Shown: piece by piece, positions 7,859-16,785 of the stretch | Layout of the letters: each line of letters opens with the position of its first letter | How positions within the stretch are numbered: the stretch's first letter is position 1 | Origin: Candidatus Aenigmatarchaeota archaeon | GTDB taxonomy: Archaea > Aenigmatarchaeota > Aenigmatarchaeia > QMZS01 | Direction: 5' to 3' | DNA length: 63,876 bases | Assembly (NCBI GenBank): GCA_016932615.1 | Contig: JAFGCN010000010.1 | Coordinates: forward strand, 1-63,876 | Program-made: the position numbers and the translations under genes | Notes under the pieces: model-generated | What the model saw: only the letters and a program-made list of their open reading frames with translations | The model's database searches: none | Told to the model about the DNA's origin: nothing

Positions 7859-8236
7859 ATGGCAGAAGTACCCTGGCTTTTGGTGGCAATTCTGACACTT
7901 CTGGCGGTTCTTGCAGTTGCAGCAGTCATTTTCAGAAGGAAGGACAACTCCCCGCCGGACTACTACTCTTTTTTCATAATGGGCATTGTCTGGCTTGCGG
8001 TGGGGCTTCCTCTGGCGATATTCTCCTCAAGCTACGCGCTTCTCCTGATGGGCATAATCTTTACGATAGTAGGCCTTGGCCACAGGGACGAGTGGAAAAA
8101 GAACCGGAAAAAATGGGAAAAATTAAAGCCCGAAGAAAGAAAGACCTGGATACTTGTCCTGGCTCTGCTGGGGTTTATTGTGCTTCTGGCCTTTATCGCC
8201 TTTGTTGTCTTCAGGTGGAATCTGGTCTTGTTTTAG
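7859..8236 (+). CDS. Small membrane protein, tandem paralogue 2
   Basis: A 125-residue paralogue of the preceding gene: an N-terminal hydrophobic helix, PPDYYSFFIMGI after it, a second helix pair, a basic loop (KKNRKKWEKLKPEERK) and a C-terminal helix. It keeps its own copy of the promoter, so the pair need not be one operon. Function unknown; the conserved PDY motif and basic loop are the parts to compare with homologues. Confidence 0.7.
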   Translation: MAEVPWLLVAILTLLAVLAVAAVIFRRKDNSPPDYYSFFIMGIVWLAVGLPLAIFSSSYALLLMGIIFTIVGLGHRDEWKKNRKKWEKLKPEERKTWILVLALLGFIVLLAFIAFVVFRWNLVLF

Positions 8237-8304
8237 CTTTTATCCTGGAGAGATTGGCAGAGCAGAGGAAAAATCAAAAAAATCAAAGAAGTGCCCTTGG
8301 CAGT

Positions 8305-10125
8305 CTAGTTGGTTCCCGTAAACGGCAGGATTAAAAATGGCTGCGTGTATGTTGCGGTTGGTTTCACTATGCTGGCTCTTATGCTGCTGATTATGCCAAA
8401 CACGTTGTCAAGTGATAGGGCTGAGCTAGTGGCTTGGCAGCTGCTGAGGGATGTGTGGGTGGTCCAGCCAGAAGGAGCGCTGCACGGGTTTCCGTAAAAG
8501 CAGCACTTTCCTGTAGTGGGGTTTTTGGCATAAACCCTGTATTGGGCACAACTGGTCCCTGGCCTGAGGGTTTTTGGCGCAGGGCACTCTACCTTAGAGG
8601 TGCAGTCTGCAGGGCAGTTGCACTTGTTTTCTTTTCCATCACAGACCCCGTTTCCGCATTTTGTAGTGCAGACATAGCCAGTCCACCCGACTTTTGGCCT
8701 GCAGTTGTTCGAAGGGTCGAGAGTTAAGCTCAGTGCCTGAAGTCCTCCACAGCAAGGAATTGGCTCCGGGCTGTAGGGCGTTACCGCCGCTCCCCAGGTT
8801 TGCCCTTCAGTCAGGCATTCAGTCTCTCCGCAATCCTCCGGACAGTTGCACTTGTTTTCATAGCTTGTTCCACAGTCCATGCCTGGAGCGCAGTCAAATA
8901 GAGAGGCGCAGATTCCGTCACCGCAATACTCGCAGTACCTTCTGCTGTCATCGGTTCCGCCTGTGCAGACACCTGTGGCGGGGTCCGGGAAGTCATTGCT
9001 GATTGCAGTAAGCCCTGGGCAGCAGTTCTCCTCACCGTAATAGGTCACGCCTCCCTGCGGCACGCACTCGCTTGCCGGGCAGTCAGCAGGGCAATTGCAC
9101 TTGTCTTCGCCTGCGCCGCATACTCCGTTTCCGCACGAGACGTCCCAGCCCTCAACACAAGTCCCTCTTGACCCGTCATTTGGTGCCATGCAGTATCCGT
9201 TAACCGGGTCGAGAAACGCATTTGGCTTTATTCCCGCGGTCGGGCCGCAGCATTCGGTCGGGCCAAAGGAGACAATGCCATAGACAATTTCCCCATTCTC
9301 CGCGCATTCTGTTTCACCGCAATCCTGCGGGCAGTTGCAGACATTTTCAATGCTTTCGCATATGCCATTCCCGCAGTTTATGCATGTTCCGACTGGTGAG
9401 CCTGCCGCAAGTCCGGTTTCAACGCATACGCCGTCGACGACCTTTCTCGTGTCCATCCCGCTCATCCATTCGGTAAGCCCCGGGCAGCAGTGGTCCGGGT
9501 ATTCAGAGAATACCATCGAGAAGTGCTCCCCCTCTTCTGCGCATGCAGGTGTATCTGTGCAGTCTTCAGGGCAGTTGCACTTGTTCTCGCCAAGTCCGCA
9601 GACACCGTTTCCGCAGTTGGCGCAAATGCTTGCCCCTACACAGAACTCCGGGCAGTTTCCTTCAGAGTCCGGCTGGGTGCAGCTGATTTTTGACAGGCCG
9701 GCGCAGCACTCGGGCGCTCCCGGAACGACCGGGACAGACTCGCCTTCCTGTGCGCAGGTTTCCGGGTCTGGAACGCATCTTGCCTGGGGGTTGCAGCTTT
9801 CACCGCAGCCGTAATATTCTGCATGGTAGCCGGATGCACAGTCGATGTTTATGCTTTGGCAGGAATCGCCAAGGCAGCAGGAGTTTCCTCTTTGCACGCA
9901 CTTTGGTTTTTCAAGGCAGGTTGGGCAACTAGGGGTTGTGTCAGGCCATTGAAAAGTTGAGCCACCGCCAGCAATAGAAGGTAATCCCGGGTTTTCAAAG
10001 TCAATTCCTGTCTTCCAGCACTCGCCTGTGAGTGGATTTTTTGGGCATTCGGCAAGGGCCAGGGAAACTACTGAGAACATCAGAGCCATTGAAATTACTA
10101 ATCCTAGATAGTTTTTGCTTTTCAT
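8305..10125 (-). CDS. Secreted Cys-rich repeat protein
   Basis: A 606-residue protein with an N-terminal signal peptide (MKSKNYLGL, hydrophobic core, cleavage near ALAE). The rest holds five copies of a CGNGVCxxxENxCNCPxDC module, separated by about 60-70 residue spacers that each hold a CCPGL or CCGG motif. Such modules occur in secreted archaeal and bacterial proteins and probably fold through disulfides or bind metal. The fourth copy carries an insertion (CAPGMDC). No C-terminal anchor is obvious. A TATA box (ATTTATATACC) lies 28 nt before the start. Likely an extracellular structural or binding protein. Confidence 0.8.
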   Translation of the reverse strand: MKSKNYLGLVISMALMFSVVSLALAECPKNPLTGECWKTGIDFENPGLPSIAGGGSTFQWPDTTPSCPTCLEKPKCVQRGNSCCLGDSCQSINIDCASGYHAEYYGCGESCNPQARCVPDPETCAQEGESVPVVPGAPECCAGLSKISCTQPDSEGNCPEFCVGASICANCGNGVCGLGENKCNCPEDCTDTPACAEEGEHFSMVFSEYPDHCCPGLTEWMSGMDTRKVVDGVCVETGLAAGSPVGTCINCGNGICESIENVCNCPQDCGETECAENGEIVYGIVSFGPTECCGPTAGIKPNAFLDPVNGYCMAPNDGSRGTCVEGWDVSCGNGVCGAGEDKCNCPADCPASECVPQGGVTYYGEENCCPGLTAISNDFPDPATGVCTGGTDDSRRYCEYCGDGICASLFDCAPGMDCGTSYENKCNCPEDCGETECLTEGQTWGAAVTPYSPEPIPCCGGLQALSLTLDPSNNCRPKVGWTGYVCTTKCGNGVCDGKENKCNCPADCTSKVECPAPKTLRPGTSCAQYRVYAKNPTTGKCCFYGNPCSAPSGWTTHTSLSSCQATSSALSLDNVFGIISSIRASIVKPTATYTQPFLILPFTGTN

Positions 10126-10182
10126 AAGCTAACTGGCAGGAGGTATATAAATGGCAAACTGTGGACGGCCGCTTCGGATTGT

Positions 10183-11634
10183 TTAGGTTGCCTGTAGGTC
10201 GGCGATGGCGCTTTCTGTTGCCACGCAGCCCCTCAGAAGGTCCTTGCTGCACTGTTCGAGAAGAGGGCATTTTCCACCGTCGCTCATGAACTGCGGGCAA
10301 GGGTGGAGGAGGGACAGGTCTTCGGTTTTAATCGCCTTTTCGAGGCTGTCCAGTATTGAGCGGGCGTATTTCAGCACCCCGTTTATGTTGTTGAACGTAA
10401 CTTCATACGCCCTGATAGAGTCGCCCATTTCAGGGTAGATTGCAAATATCATGCCCCGGGATTTTCCGTAGGCAGCGCAGGTTATGGCAAGCTCGGTCAG
10501 GTGGTAATCTCCAGGCCTTGTTGCCTGCTTTTTGTCCTTGACAGAGCTAACCTTTACGAGGTAGGGCACGATTTCCCCGTTTTCCTTCCCCGAACTTTTG
10601 AGCTTCATCCACTTCTGAGGGATTCTAAGCCGCTTTTCCTTCATCTGCCCAGCCACTTCCCTGATTTCCTCGTTTGTCGGGTTTAGGGAGAGCTTTCGTA
10701 TCACATTTCCCAGGGATGCCAGGTATTCTTCTTTTCTTGGGTCAGATGTCCAGTTTGAGGAGTCTTCAAGGTCTTTATGGGCAAGGTAGGCCTTTCTTGG
10801 CGCAATTACGTCCCTTATCGAAAACGTGCTTCCGTCTTTTTGGGCGTTTTTGGCCTTTTCAAGTTCGCTTGTAAACTTCTCATCAAAGGAAATTTCAACT
10901 GCTTTTCTCAGGCTGTCTGTGGAAAGTGGCTCGCGCTTTGAGCACTCGCATATTCCCTCGTCGCAGTATTCGCAGCCGCTTTCGTAATACCTGCACCGGC
11001 CAAGCATCGAGGAATTGTCTTCGGCAATTGCTTTTTTCAGCAAACCCAGCCGCCCTTTTAGGAGCGTCTTGATGCGCCCGTGGTCAAGGATAGTTATTTT
11101 GAATGCCCTTAGTTGGTAGGGCTTCGTGTTGTTCATGAATACGAGGTAATTTTCTTTTGGGTTGTCGGGGTGGAGAATGGAATAGAAGCAGAGCTGCTCC
11201 AGGTCCTGGGGGTACTTTTCAAGTATCGTTTCAGCGCCTTCGGGGAGCGCGTCTTTTGTCTTGAATTCGACTATGGACTCGCCAATGCGGTAGTCCACGC
11301 TGCCCCTGACTCCTGGAATATCCACCCAAACTCCGTCAAGAACGCCTTCTTCTACGGAAAAATCAGGAAGGGAGCGAAACCAGGAGTTTGCAATTCTTTC
11401 GAGCCGCTTTCCAAGCAGGAGCTTTCGGTTCACCTTGTCGGTCTTTTCGACCTGGCTGTGCTTTTGCTCCCAGTAGAACTTTGCCGGGTTTGCAGCGTGG
11501 GTTACATAGAAATAATTCTTTGGAATGGCCCTTAGCCCCTTTTCTGCCTTAAGCTTTTGCTTCAGGATGGCTGATAGCGACTCCTCGACACGCGCATCTT
11601 TAACAAAACTCGAGATATTCCTGAGGATGGACAT
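10183..11634 (-). CDS. RecB/Cas4-like PD-(D/E)XK nuclease, tandem domains
   Basis: A 483-residue protein. The first half has a PD-(D/E)XK nuclease core: D114 in GSVDYR, E123 and K125 in VEFKTK, and the RecB-type motif QLCFYS with Q147. A Cys cluster follows (C214, C221, C224, C229, C231) like the Fe-S-binding tail of Cas4 or AddB. The second half repeats the plan: a strand-rich segment, YHLTELAITCAAYG resembling the Q-Y helix, and a final Cys group (CPQF, GKCPLLEQCSKDLLRGC). The second copy lacks an obvious D/ExK triad. Probably a DNA repair or processing nuclease; there are no cas genes nearby. Confidence 0.75.
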   Translation of the reverse strand: MSILRNISSFVKDARVEESLSAILKQKLKAEKGLRAIPKNYFYVTHAANPAKFYWEQKHSQVEKTDKVNRKLLLGKRLERIANSWFRSLPDFSVEEGVLDGVWVDIPGVRGSVDYRIGESIVEFKTKDALPEGAETILEKYPQDLEQLCFYSILHPDNPKENYLVFMNNTKPYQLRAFKITILDHGRIKTLLKGRLGLLKKAIAEDNSSMLGRCRYYESGCEYCDEGICECSKREPLSTDSLRKAVEISFDEKFTSELEKAKNAQKDGSTFSIRDVIAPRKAYLAHKDLEDSSNWTSDPRKEEYLASLGNVIRKLSLNPTNEEIREVAGQMKEKRLRIPQKWMKLKSSGKENGEIVPYLVKVSSVKDKKQATRPGDYHLTELAITCAAYGKSRGMIFAIYPEMGDSIRAYEVTFNNINGVLKYARSILDSLEKAIKTEDLSLLHPCPQFMSDGGKCPLLEQCSKDLLRGCVATESAIADLQAT

Positions 11635-11760
11635 CTATAATAACTTCGGATTTAAGGTATATAGTAGGATTGCGGGTGCAGGGATTAATCAATAGATAGT
11701 CAATTCCTGCTATTATGCACAGGAACTTTCTCTGTGTATAGAAATACTTCTAATACTCTT

Positions 11761-12315
11761 ATGGGTTTTAAGGACTTATGCGTGAAGCTTGGCTCTCTTT
11801 TCGTAAAAAAGAAAGTCCGCATTTCTGACATTGACAAGAAAAACATCACGACAACTGTTGACAACATAATGAACAAGGGGACCCTTGTGACTTCGGAGAC
11901 CGGCTCGGTCAATATAAGCTTGACTCGAAAGCCCCCCGAGGAGACAGACAAACTTGAAAAGCTTGCAGGGATGTACGTGCCAGACACTGAAAGAAAGGAG
12001 TTTCTGGGGTTTGTAATCGAGAAGATTACTTCCAAGGAAGACGTTTACATAAGGAACGCTTTTCTTGACCTGGCGGACTTCGAGTGGAACGAGAATTCGA
12101 TAAGGCAGAATGTTTCCACCTGGCCGCTTGTGATGAACCACTTTCTCATGCTCGGCCAGTCCATGCCATCTGAAACCAGCGTTGCAGTGATAAGAGGCAA
12201 GCTTCAGATTGCCCCTGATGAAGCAGACTTCCTTGCAAAAAAGCAGATTATCTTCAAAAAGTGGAAGGACGAGCTTTGCGGCAGGGCTCGAAGGGCAAAG
12301 GAGCGGCTTAAGTAA
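11761..12315 (+). CDS. Hypothetical helical protein
   Basis: A 184-residue soluble, mostly helical protein with a basic C-terminus (CGRARRAKERLK). Not recognised. The first third (KKKVRISDIDKKNITTTVDN) could be a winged-helix-like region, but this is weak. The ATG at 11761 lies 28 nt after a TATA-like TGTATAGAAATA, so it is preferred over the GTG at 11734. Convergent with uvrA. Confidence 0.6.
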   Translation: MGFKDLCVKLGSLFVKKKVRISDIDKKNITTTVDNIMNKGTLVTSETGSVNISLTRKPPEETDKLEKLAGMYVPDTERKEFLGFVIEKITSKEDVYIRNAFLDLADFEWNENSIRQNVSTWPLVMNHFLMLGQSMPSETSVAVIRGKLQIAPDEADFLAKKQIIFKKWKDELCGRARRAKERLK

Positions 12316-12332
12316 GTGTGCCGATAAGCGGA

Positions 12333-15149
12333 TTATTTTTCCAAAACTTCCTTTAGGTATTTCCCAGTATGGCTCCTGGAAACATTTGCCACCTCCTCAG
12401 GCGTCCCCTCTGCGATTATCTCTCCGCCTGCATCTCCCCCTTCGGGGCCGAGGTCAATAATCCAGTCAGCGGACTTTACGACGTCGAGATTATGCTCGAT
12501 TACGACAACCGAGTTTCCTTTCTTTACAAGCTCCTGGAGCACATCAATGAGCTTTTTTACATCGTGGAAGTGAAGCCCCGTTGTCGGCTCGTCAAGAATG
12601 TAAAGAGTCCTTCCGGTTCCCCTTTTTGACAATTCCCTTGTGAGCTTTATTCTCTGGCTTTCCCCTCCAGAAAGAGTTGTGGAGCTCTGGCCCAGCTTAA
12701 TGTAATCAAGCCCAACCTTTACGAGGAGGTCCAGCTTGTTTTTTATCGAAGGAATGTTCTGGAAGTGCTCTCTTGCCTCCTCAATAGTCATGTCCAGGAC
12801 GTCAGCAATGTTTTTTCCCTTGTACTTTATCCCAAGGGTTTCTGCATTGTACCTTTTTCCCTTGCACTCCTCGCACTCGACATAAACGTCCGGCAGGAAG
12901 TTCATCTCGATTTTTATGAGCCCGTCCCCGGAGCAGGCCTCGCACCTGCCGCCACGGATGTTGAAGGAAAACCTTCCTGGGTCGAAGCCCATCAGCTTTG
13001 CTTCAGGCGTTCCCGCAAAAATCTTCCTTATCTCATCGAAGACTTTCGTGTAGGTTGCAGGGTTGCTTCTTGGAGTCCTTCCAATTGGCGACTGGTCGAT
13101 TACGATCACCTTGTCAATTTCCGTATCAGCTTCAAGTTTTTTGTGCTTGCCTGGAAGCTCCTTTGAGCCGTAAACCTGCTTCATCATCGCCTTGTAGAGC
13201 GTCTCGTTTATGAGGGTGGATTTGCCGCTTCCTGATACCCCAGTTACTCCGGTAAGTACGCCAAGTGGGATTTTTACGTTAACATCTTTCAGGTTGTTTT
13301 CGCTGCAGCCAAGAAGCTTTATGAAGCCCTTTGGCTTTCTTCTGCTGGCAGGAACCTCTATTTTAAGCTTTCCTGAGAGGTACTGCCCGGTAAGCGAGTT
13401 TGGGTTTGCCTCCACCTCTTCAGGGGCTCCTTTGGCAACTATCTCCCCGCCATGCCTTCCTGCTCCAGGCCCCATGTCGACCAGGTAGTCCGCTTTTTTC
13501 ATGGTTTCCTCGTCATGCTCGACGACTATTACCGTGTTTCCGATATCCCTCAGACGGCAGAGCGTTTCTATGAGCTTTCTGTTGTCTCTCTGGTGAAGCC
13601 CGATTGACGGCTCGTCAAGGATATAGAGGACTCCCATCAGGTTTGCCCCAATCTGGGTTGCAAGCCGGATTCTCTGCGCTTCTCCACCCGATATCGTCCC
13701 CGCGCTTCTCGAAAGCGTGAGGTAGCCAAGCCCAACGTCACTTAGGAACCTGAGGCGCTCCCTTATTTCCTTTAGGACCTGCTTTGCTATTTCCTGCTCC
13801 TTTTCGGTAAGCTTTAGCCCTTCAAAAAAGCTTATGGCGTCCTTTATGGATAGGTCGGTTGCGTCAATTATCGAAAGCCCTCCCACCTTTACGGCCAGGA
13901 CTTTTTCCTTGAGCCGGCGGCCCTTGCAGACAGGGCAGGGGGAGACGCGCATGAACTTTTCAAGCTCGCTTCTCCTGTATTCTGATTCGGTCTGGTGGTA
14001 CAATCTGTCTGATTGCGGGATAAGCCCTTCCCAGCTTCCGCTGTGAGACCAGTAATCTTCGCCGCCGTTCATTTTCATGTTAAACCTGATTTTGTCGTTG
14101 CTTCCGTACATAAGGGCGTCGAGTTGCCCTTTTTTGAGCTTCTCTATTGGCGTAAAGATGTCAAAGCCGAGGTGCTTTGCAACTGCTCCAAGGTGCTGGA
14201 TTCTCCACCCGTCGACCACATTCCGGTAAAGGGCAATCGCCCCGTCGGCAATCGAAAGGGACTTGTCGGGGATTATAAGGTCTGGGTCGAATTCCATCTT
14301 TATGCCAAGGCCGTGGCATTCCTCGCAGGCGCCAAAGGGCGAGTTAAAGGAAAACATTCTTGGCTGCAATTCCTCGAAGGCAAGCCCGCATACTGGGCAG
14401 GACCTTTGAGATGAATAAAGCGTTTCCTTTCCCTTTTCATCGAGGACAATTATAAGCCCGCCGTCAGACTTTTTGAGCCCATTCTGGACTGCTTCTGCCA
14501 GCCGGGCAGTTTCGCTCGTTTCTATTCTGTCAAGGACAATTTCGATATCGTGCTTTACGTACCGCTCCAACTTTATTTTTTCGTCAGTCCGGTAGATTTT
14601 CCGGTCAACCCTGACCCGGGAGTATCCTTCCCGGTTAAGCTCGGCGATAAGCTGCTCGTAAGTGCCCTTTTTCTGCCTTATGATTGGGGATAGGAGAGTT
14701 ACCGTTCCCTTGTGCTCCCCGGCGATTCTCTGGGATATTTTCTGCGGGGACTGGGACTCTATCCTTATGTTATGAACCGGGCAGTAGGGAACGCCCACCC
14801 TTGCAAAAAGAAGCCGGAGATAATCGTAAATCTCGGTTACTGTTCCGACAGTGCTTCTCGGGTTCTTGCTTGTGGTTTTCTGCTCTATTGAGATTGCCGG
14901 GGACAGGCCGTCAATCGAGTCAACATCCGGCTTGTTCATCAGCCCCAAAAACTGCCTTGCGTAAGCCGACAGGGACTCGACATACCTTCTCTGCCCCTCC
15001 GCGTAGATTGTGTCAAAGGCCAAAGTTGACTTCCCGGAGCCGGAAAGCCCGGTTATGACGATAAGCTTGTCCCTTGGAAGGTCAATACTTATGTCTTTCA
15101 AGTTGTGTTCCCTTGCGCCCCGGACCGAAATGAATTTAGCCATATCCAA
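12333..15149 (-). CDS. uvrA: Excinuclease ABC subunit A
   Basis: A 938-residue UvrA, the ATPase that finds bulky DNA lesions and loads UvrB. Two ABC ATPase halves are present: Walker A GLSGSGKSTL near residue 35 and GVSGSGKSTL near residue 640, each with an ABC signature (TISGGEAQRI, TLSGGESQRI) and a Walker B ending in LYILDEP. Cys pairs for zinc fingers are intact (CPVCG and CEEC in the first half; CEAC and CEEC in the second). Length is normal. Archaea usually acquired uvrABC from bacteria. uvrB and uvrC are not in this window. A TATA box (AATATAAAAG) lies about 28 nt upstream. Confidence 0.97.
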   Translation of the reverse strand: MDMAKFISVRGAREHNLKDISIDLPRDKLIVITGLSGSGKSTLAFDTIYAEGQRRYVESLSAYARQFLGLMNKPDVDSIDGLSPAISIEQKTTSKNPRSTVGTVTEIYDYLRLLFARVGVPYCPVHNIRIESQSPQKISQRIAGEHKGTVTLLSPIIRQKKGTYEQLIAELNREGYSRVRVDRKIYRTDEKIKLERYVKHDIEIVLDRIETSETARLAEAVQNGLKKSDGGLIIVLDEKGKETLYSSQRSCPVCGLAFEELQPRMFSFNSPFGACEECHGLGIKMEFDPDLIIPDKSLSIADGAIALYRNVVDGWRIQHLGAVAKHLGFDIFTPIEKLKKGQLDALMYGSNDKIRFNMKMNGGEDYWSHSGSWEGLIPQSDRLYHQTESEYRRSELEKFMRVSPCPVCKGRRLKEKVLAVKVGGLSIIDATDLSIKDAISFFEGLKLTEKEQEIAKQVLKEIRERLRFLSDVGLGYLTLSRSAGTISGGEAQRIRLATQIGANLMGVLYILDEPSIGLHQRDNRKLIETLCRLRDIGNTVIVVEHDEETMKKADYLVDMGPGAGRHGGEIVAKGAPEEVEANPNSLTGQYLSGKLKIEVPASRRKPKGFIKLLGCSENNLKDVNVKIPLGVLTGVTGVSGSGKSTLINETLYKAMMKQVYGSKELPGKHKKLEADTEIDKVIVIDQSPIGRTPRSNPATYTKVFDEIRKIFAGTPEAKLMGFDPGRFSFNIRGGRCEACSGDGLIKIEMNFLPDVYVECEECKGKRYNAETLGIKYKGKNIADVLDMTIEEAREHFQNIPSIKNKLDLLVKVGLDYIKLGQSSTTLSGGESQRIKLTRELSKRGTGRTLYILDEPTTGLHFHDVKKLIDVLQELVKKGNSVVVIEHNLDVVKSADWIIDLGPEGGDAGGEIIAEGTPEEVANVSRSHTGKYLKEVLEK

Positions 15150-15234
15150 GTTTAGTAAAAGAATGCCTGACTTTTATATTCATTTTGTAAGCTTAAATAC
15201 ACCTGGAGATATTGCTATCTTATCAAAGTGATAA

Positions 15235-15244
15235 CTATTTATAG
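15235..15244 (+). promoter_or_regulatory. TATA box of the LbH acetyltransferase gene
   Basis: CTATTTATAG with its core 28 nt before the ATG at 15264. This decides the start in favour of 15264 over the upstream in-frame GTG at 15228, which lies before the box. Confidence 0.55.
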
Positions 15245-15263
15245 AGGGGAGTTATATACTGAT

Positions 15264-15926
15264 ATGGTGTCAGATTTTTCCGAAGGGGATGGAGTGGCCA
15301 CGCAGGCATATTTTTCTGGAGAGACCGGCTTTTCGGGCTCTGAAGGCACGGTTTTGATTGATTATCCCTGGTATCAACTCAAGGCCAGAGAAGAGTTTTT
15401 GGCTCAGAAGAGGAATTATGTGTCCGATACCGCGAAAATAGGCGCAAATGTGGTTATTGAGAATTCTTATATCGGCGAAAATGTAAGGGTAAGGGAAAAT
15501 TCGGTAATAGAAAATTCTTATATTGGGGATGATTCTATGGTAGGTAACTTTTCGCTGGTCCGGGATTCGATCCTTGGCGCGGGCTGTATGGTTGGAGCTT
15601 ACGCTGAAATTGCAAGATCAGTTCTTAAGGATGACGTAAGCATGCATTCTGGCTATATTGGGGATACTTTGGTTGGAGCCCACTCTAAAATCGGGGGAAG
15701 CTTTGCAACTGCGAATGTCCGGATTGACAGGGGGGAGATTTACTTGGATTTGGATGGAACCTCTGTAGGGACTGGCCGCCGCTCGTTTGGCAGCATTATT
15801 GGCGAAAACGCGCGATTTGGGGGCGGTGTTGTGATCATGCCCGGTATCATCATAGGAGACAATTGCACAATTGGGCCGGGGGTGATGGTAAGGGCAAACG
15901 TTCCTGAAGGGACAACTTTGTACTGA
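15264..15926 (+). CDS. Left-handed beta-helix acetyltransferase, GlmU C-domain-like
   Basis: A 220-residue protein made mostly of hexapeptide repeats (for example IGENVRVRENSVIENS) that form a left-handed beta helix. The C-terminal part (GGSFATANVRIDRGE, then TGRRSFGSIIGENARFG) closely resembles the acetyltransferase half of archaeal GlmU-type enzymes, which acetylate glucosamine-1-phosphate. The nucleotidyltransferase half is absent, so this is a stand-alone acetyltransferase candidate. With glmS and UDP-sugar genes in the same window it may supply N-acetylated amino sugars; the exact substrate is inferred. Confidence 0.78.
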   Translation: MVSDFSEGDGVATQAYFSGETGFSGSEGTVLIDYPWYQLKAREEFLAQKRNYVSDTAKIGANVVIENSYIGENVRVRENSVIENSYIGDDSMVGNFSLVRDSILGAGCMVGAYAEIARSVLKDDVSMHSGYIGDTLVGAHSKIGGSFATANVRIDRGEIYLDLDGTSVGTGRRSFGSIIGENARFGGGVVIMPGIIIGDNCTIGPGVMVRANVPEGTTLY

Positions 15927-16012
15927 GCTAGTGGCTGATCCAGTAATATTGTTACTCTTAACTGGTAACAAAAGTATTTATATGTACAGTACTATTATAT
16001 TTAGGTGGTAAG

Positions 16013-16426
16013 ATGATTGACTACGATGCTTGTCGGGAGGAATTCAACCTTATGGATAAGGATCAGAGAACTCTGTTATTTAATGGTGTGAATACCTTAC
16101 TTGGGGCTTGTGGAGAATGTAAGGCCCGGCATGGAAAACCAGTGCATTCAATGCTGGGCGCGAAGAAGTTTCTTGACCCTCATGAAATATCTTATAGCGG
16201 TGATTTTGGTAGGGTGGTAACCACCCTTTTGGACTACCAATTGCCTCCAAATCTCAGGGGGTTGGTTAATGAGCTCAGGATGAACCACTTGAATTACGAT
16301 CCTCTAGCCTGCCAAAAGAATTTTAAAACGCTCGGCGAGATATATGGTACCCTGGAGCCAGTGGCGATGGGCTGGAATAACTCTGGCAATGGCTCTAAAC
16401 ATAACCTCGATCCTTCAAACAGGTGA
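16013..16426 (+). CDS. Hypothetical protein
   Basis: A 137-residue soluble protein with a short CGECKARHGK segment, not recognised. An upstream TATA box (TATTTATATG at 15975-15984) would give a leader of about 10 nt that carries AGGTGG, a ribosome-binding site 4 nt before the ATG. The next gene starts 4 nt after its stop, so the two form a transcription unit. Confidence 0.65.
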   Translation: MIDYDACREEFNLMDKDQRTLLFNGVNTLLGACGECKARHGKPVHSMLGAKKFLDPHEISYSGDFGRVVTTLLDYQLPPNLRGLVNELRMNHLNYDPLACQKNFKTLGEIYGTLEPVAMGWNNSGNGSKHNLDPSNR

Positions 16427-16430
16427 AACT

Positions 16431-16763
16431 ATGGACGCCGAAACGTACGGAGGGGCTGAGGGGTATTCCCAAAATCAGGAGGAAAGCTATGCAGAAAAGT
16501 ACGACCTGAAAAACCTTGCAATAAGCATGGGAATTGACGCGCTTGGCATGGCAAGCTATCTTTTTCCCGGAATCGGGGAAACCTCAGACCTTGCATTTGC
16601 CCCTCTTCAGGCGTACTGGATTAAGAGGACTTACGGGTCTTCATCTCTTGCAGCCCTTGGTTTTGGAGAGGAAATACTGCCTGGAACCGACATAATCCCG
16701 ACCTGCACAATCGCCCACATTATGCACTACAGGGACTCAAAAAAGCGAAAAAGCCGAGAATAA
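16431..16763 (+). CDS. Small membrane-associated protein
   Basis: A 110-residue protein with an acidic/Gln-rich N-terminus, then two hydrophobic segments (LAISMGIDALGMASYLFPG and SSLAALGFGEEI) and a motif EEILPGTDIIPTCTIAH, ending in a basic tail (KKRKSRE). The ILPGTDIIPT motif recurs in small archaeal and bacterial membrane proteins of unknown role. The start at 16431 has the ribosome-binding site AGGTGA and follows the upstream stop by 4 nt. Confidence 0.65.
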   Translation: MDAETYGGAEGYSQNQEESYAEKYDLKNLAISMGIDALGMASYLFPGIGETSDLAFAPLQAYWIKRTYGSSSLAALGFGEEILPGTDIIPTCTIAHIMHYRDSKKRKSRE

Positions 16764-16778
16764 AGAGTAAATTTCGGG

Positions 16779-16785
16779 TTTTTTT
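16779..16785 (+). terminator. T7 tract after the 16431 gene
   Basis: A run of seven T residues 15 nt after the stop at 16763, suitable as an archaeal intrinsic terminator. It touches the end of the convergent gene at 16784. Confidence 0.35.

Noticed and set aside
8309-9932. Several plus-strand ORFs antisense to the Cys-rich protein
   Set aside because: They arise from the repeated GC-rich Cys codons on the other strand; no promoters or domain motifs.
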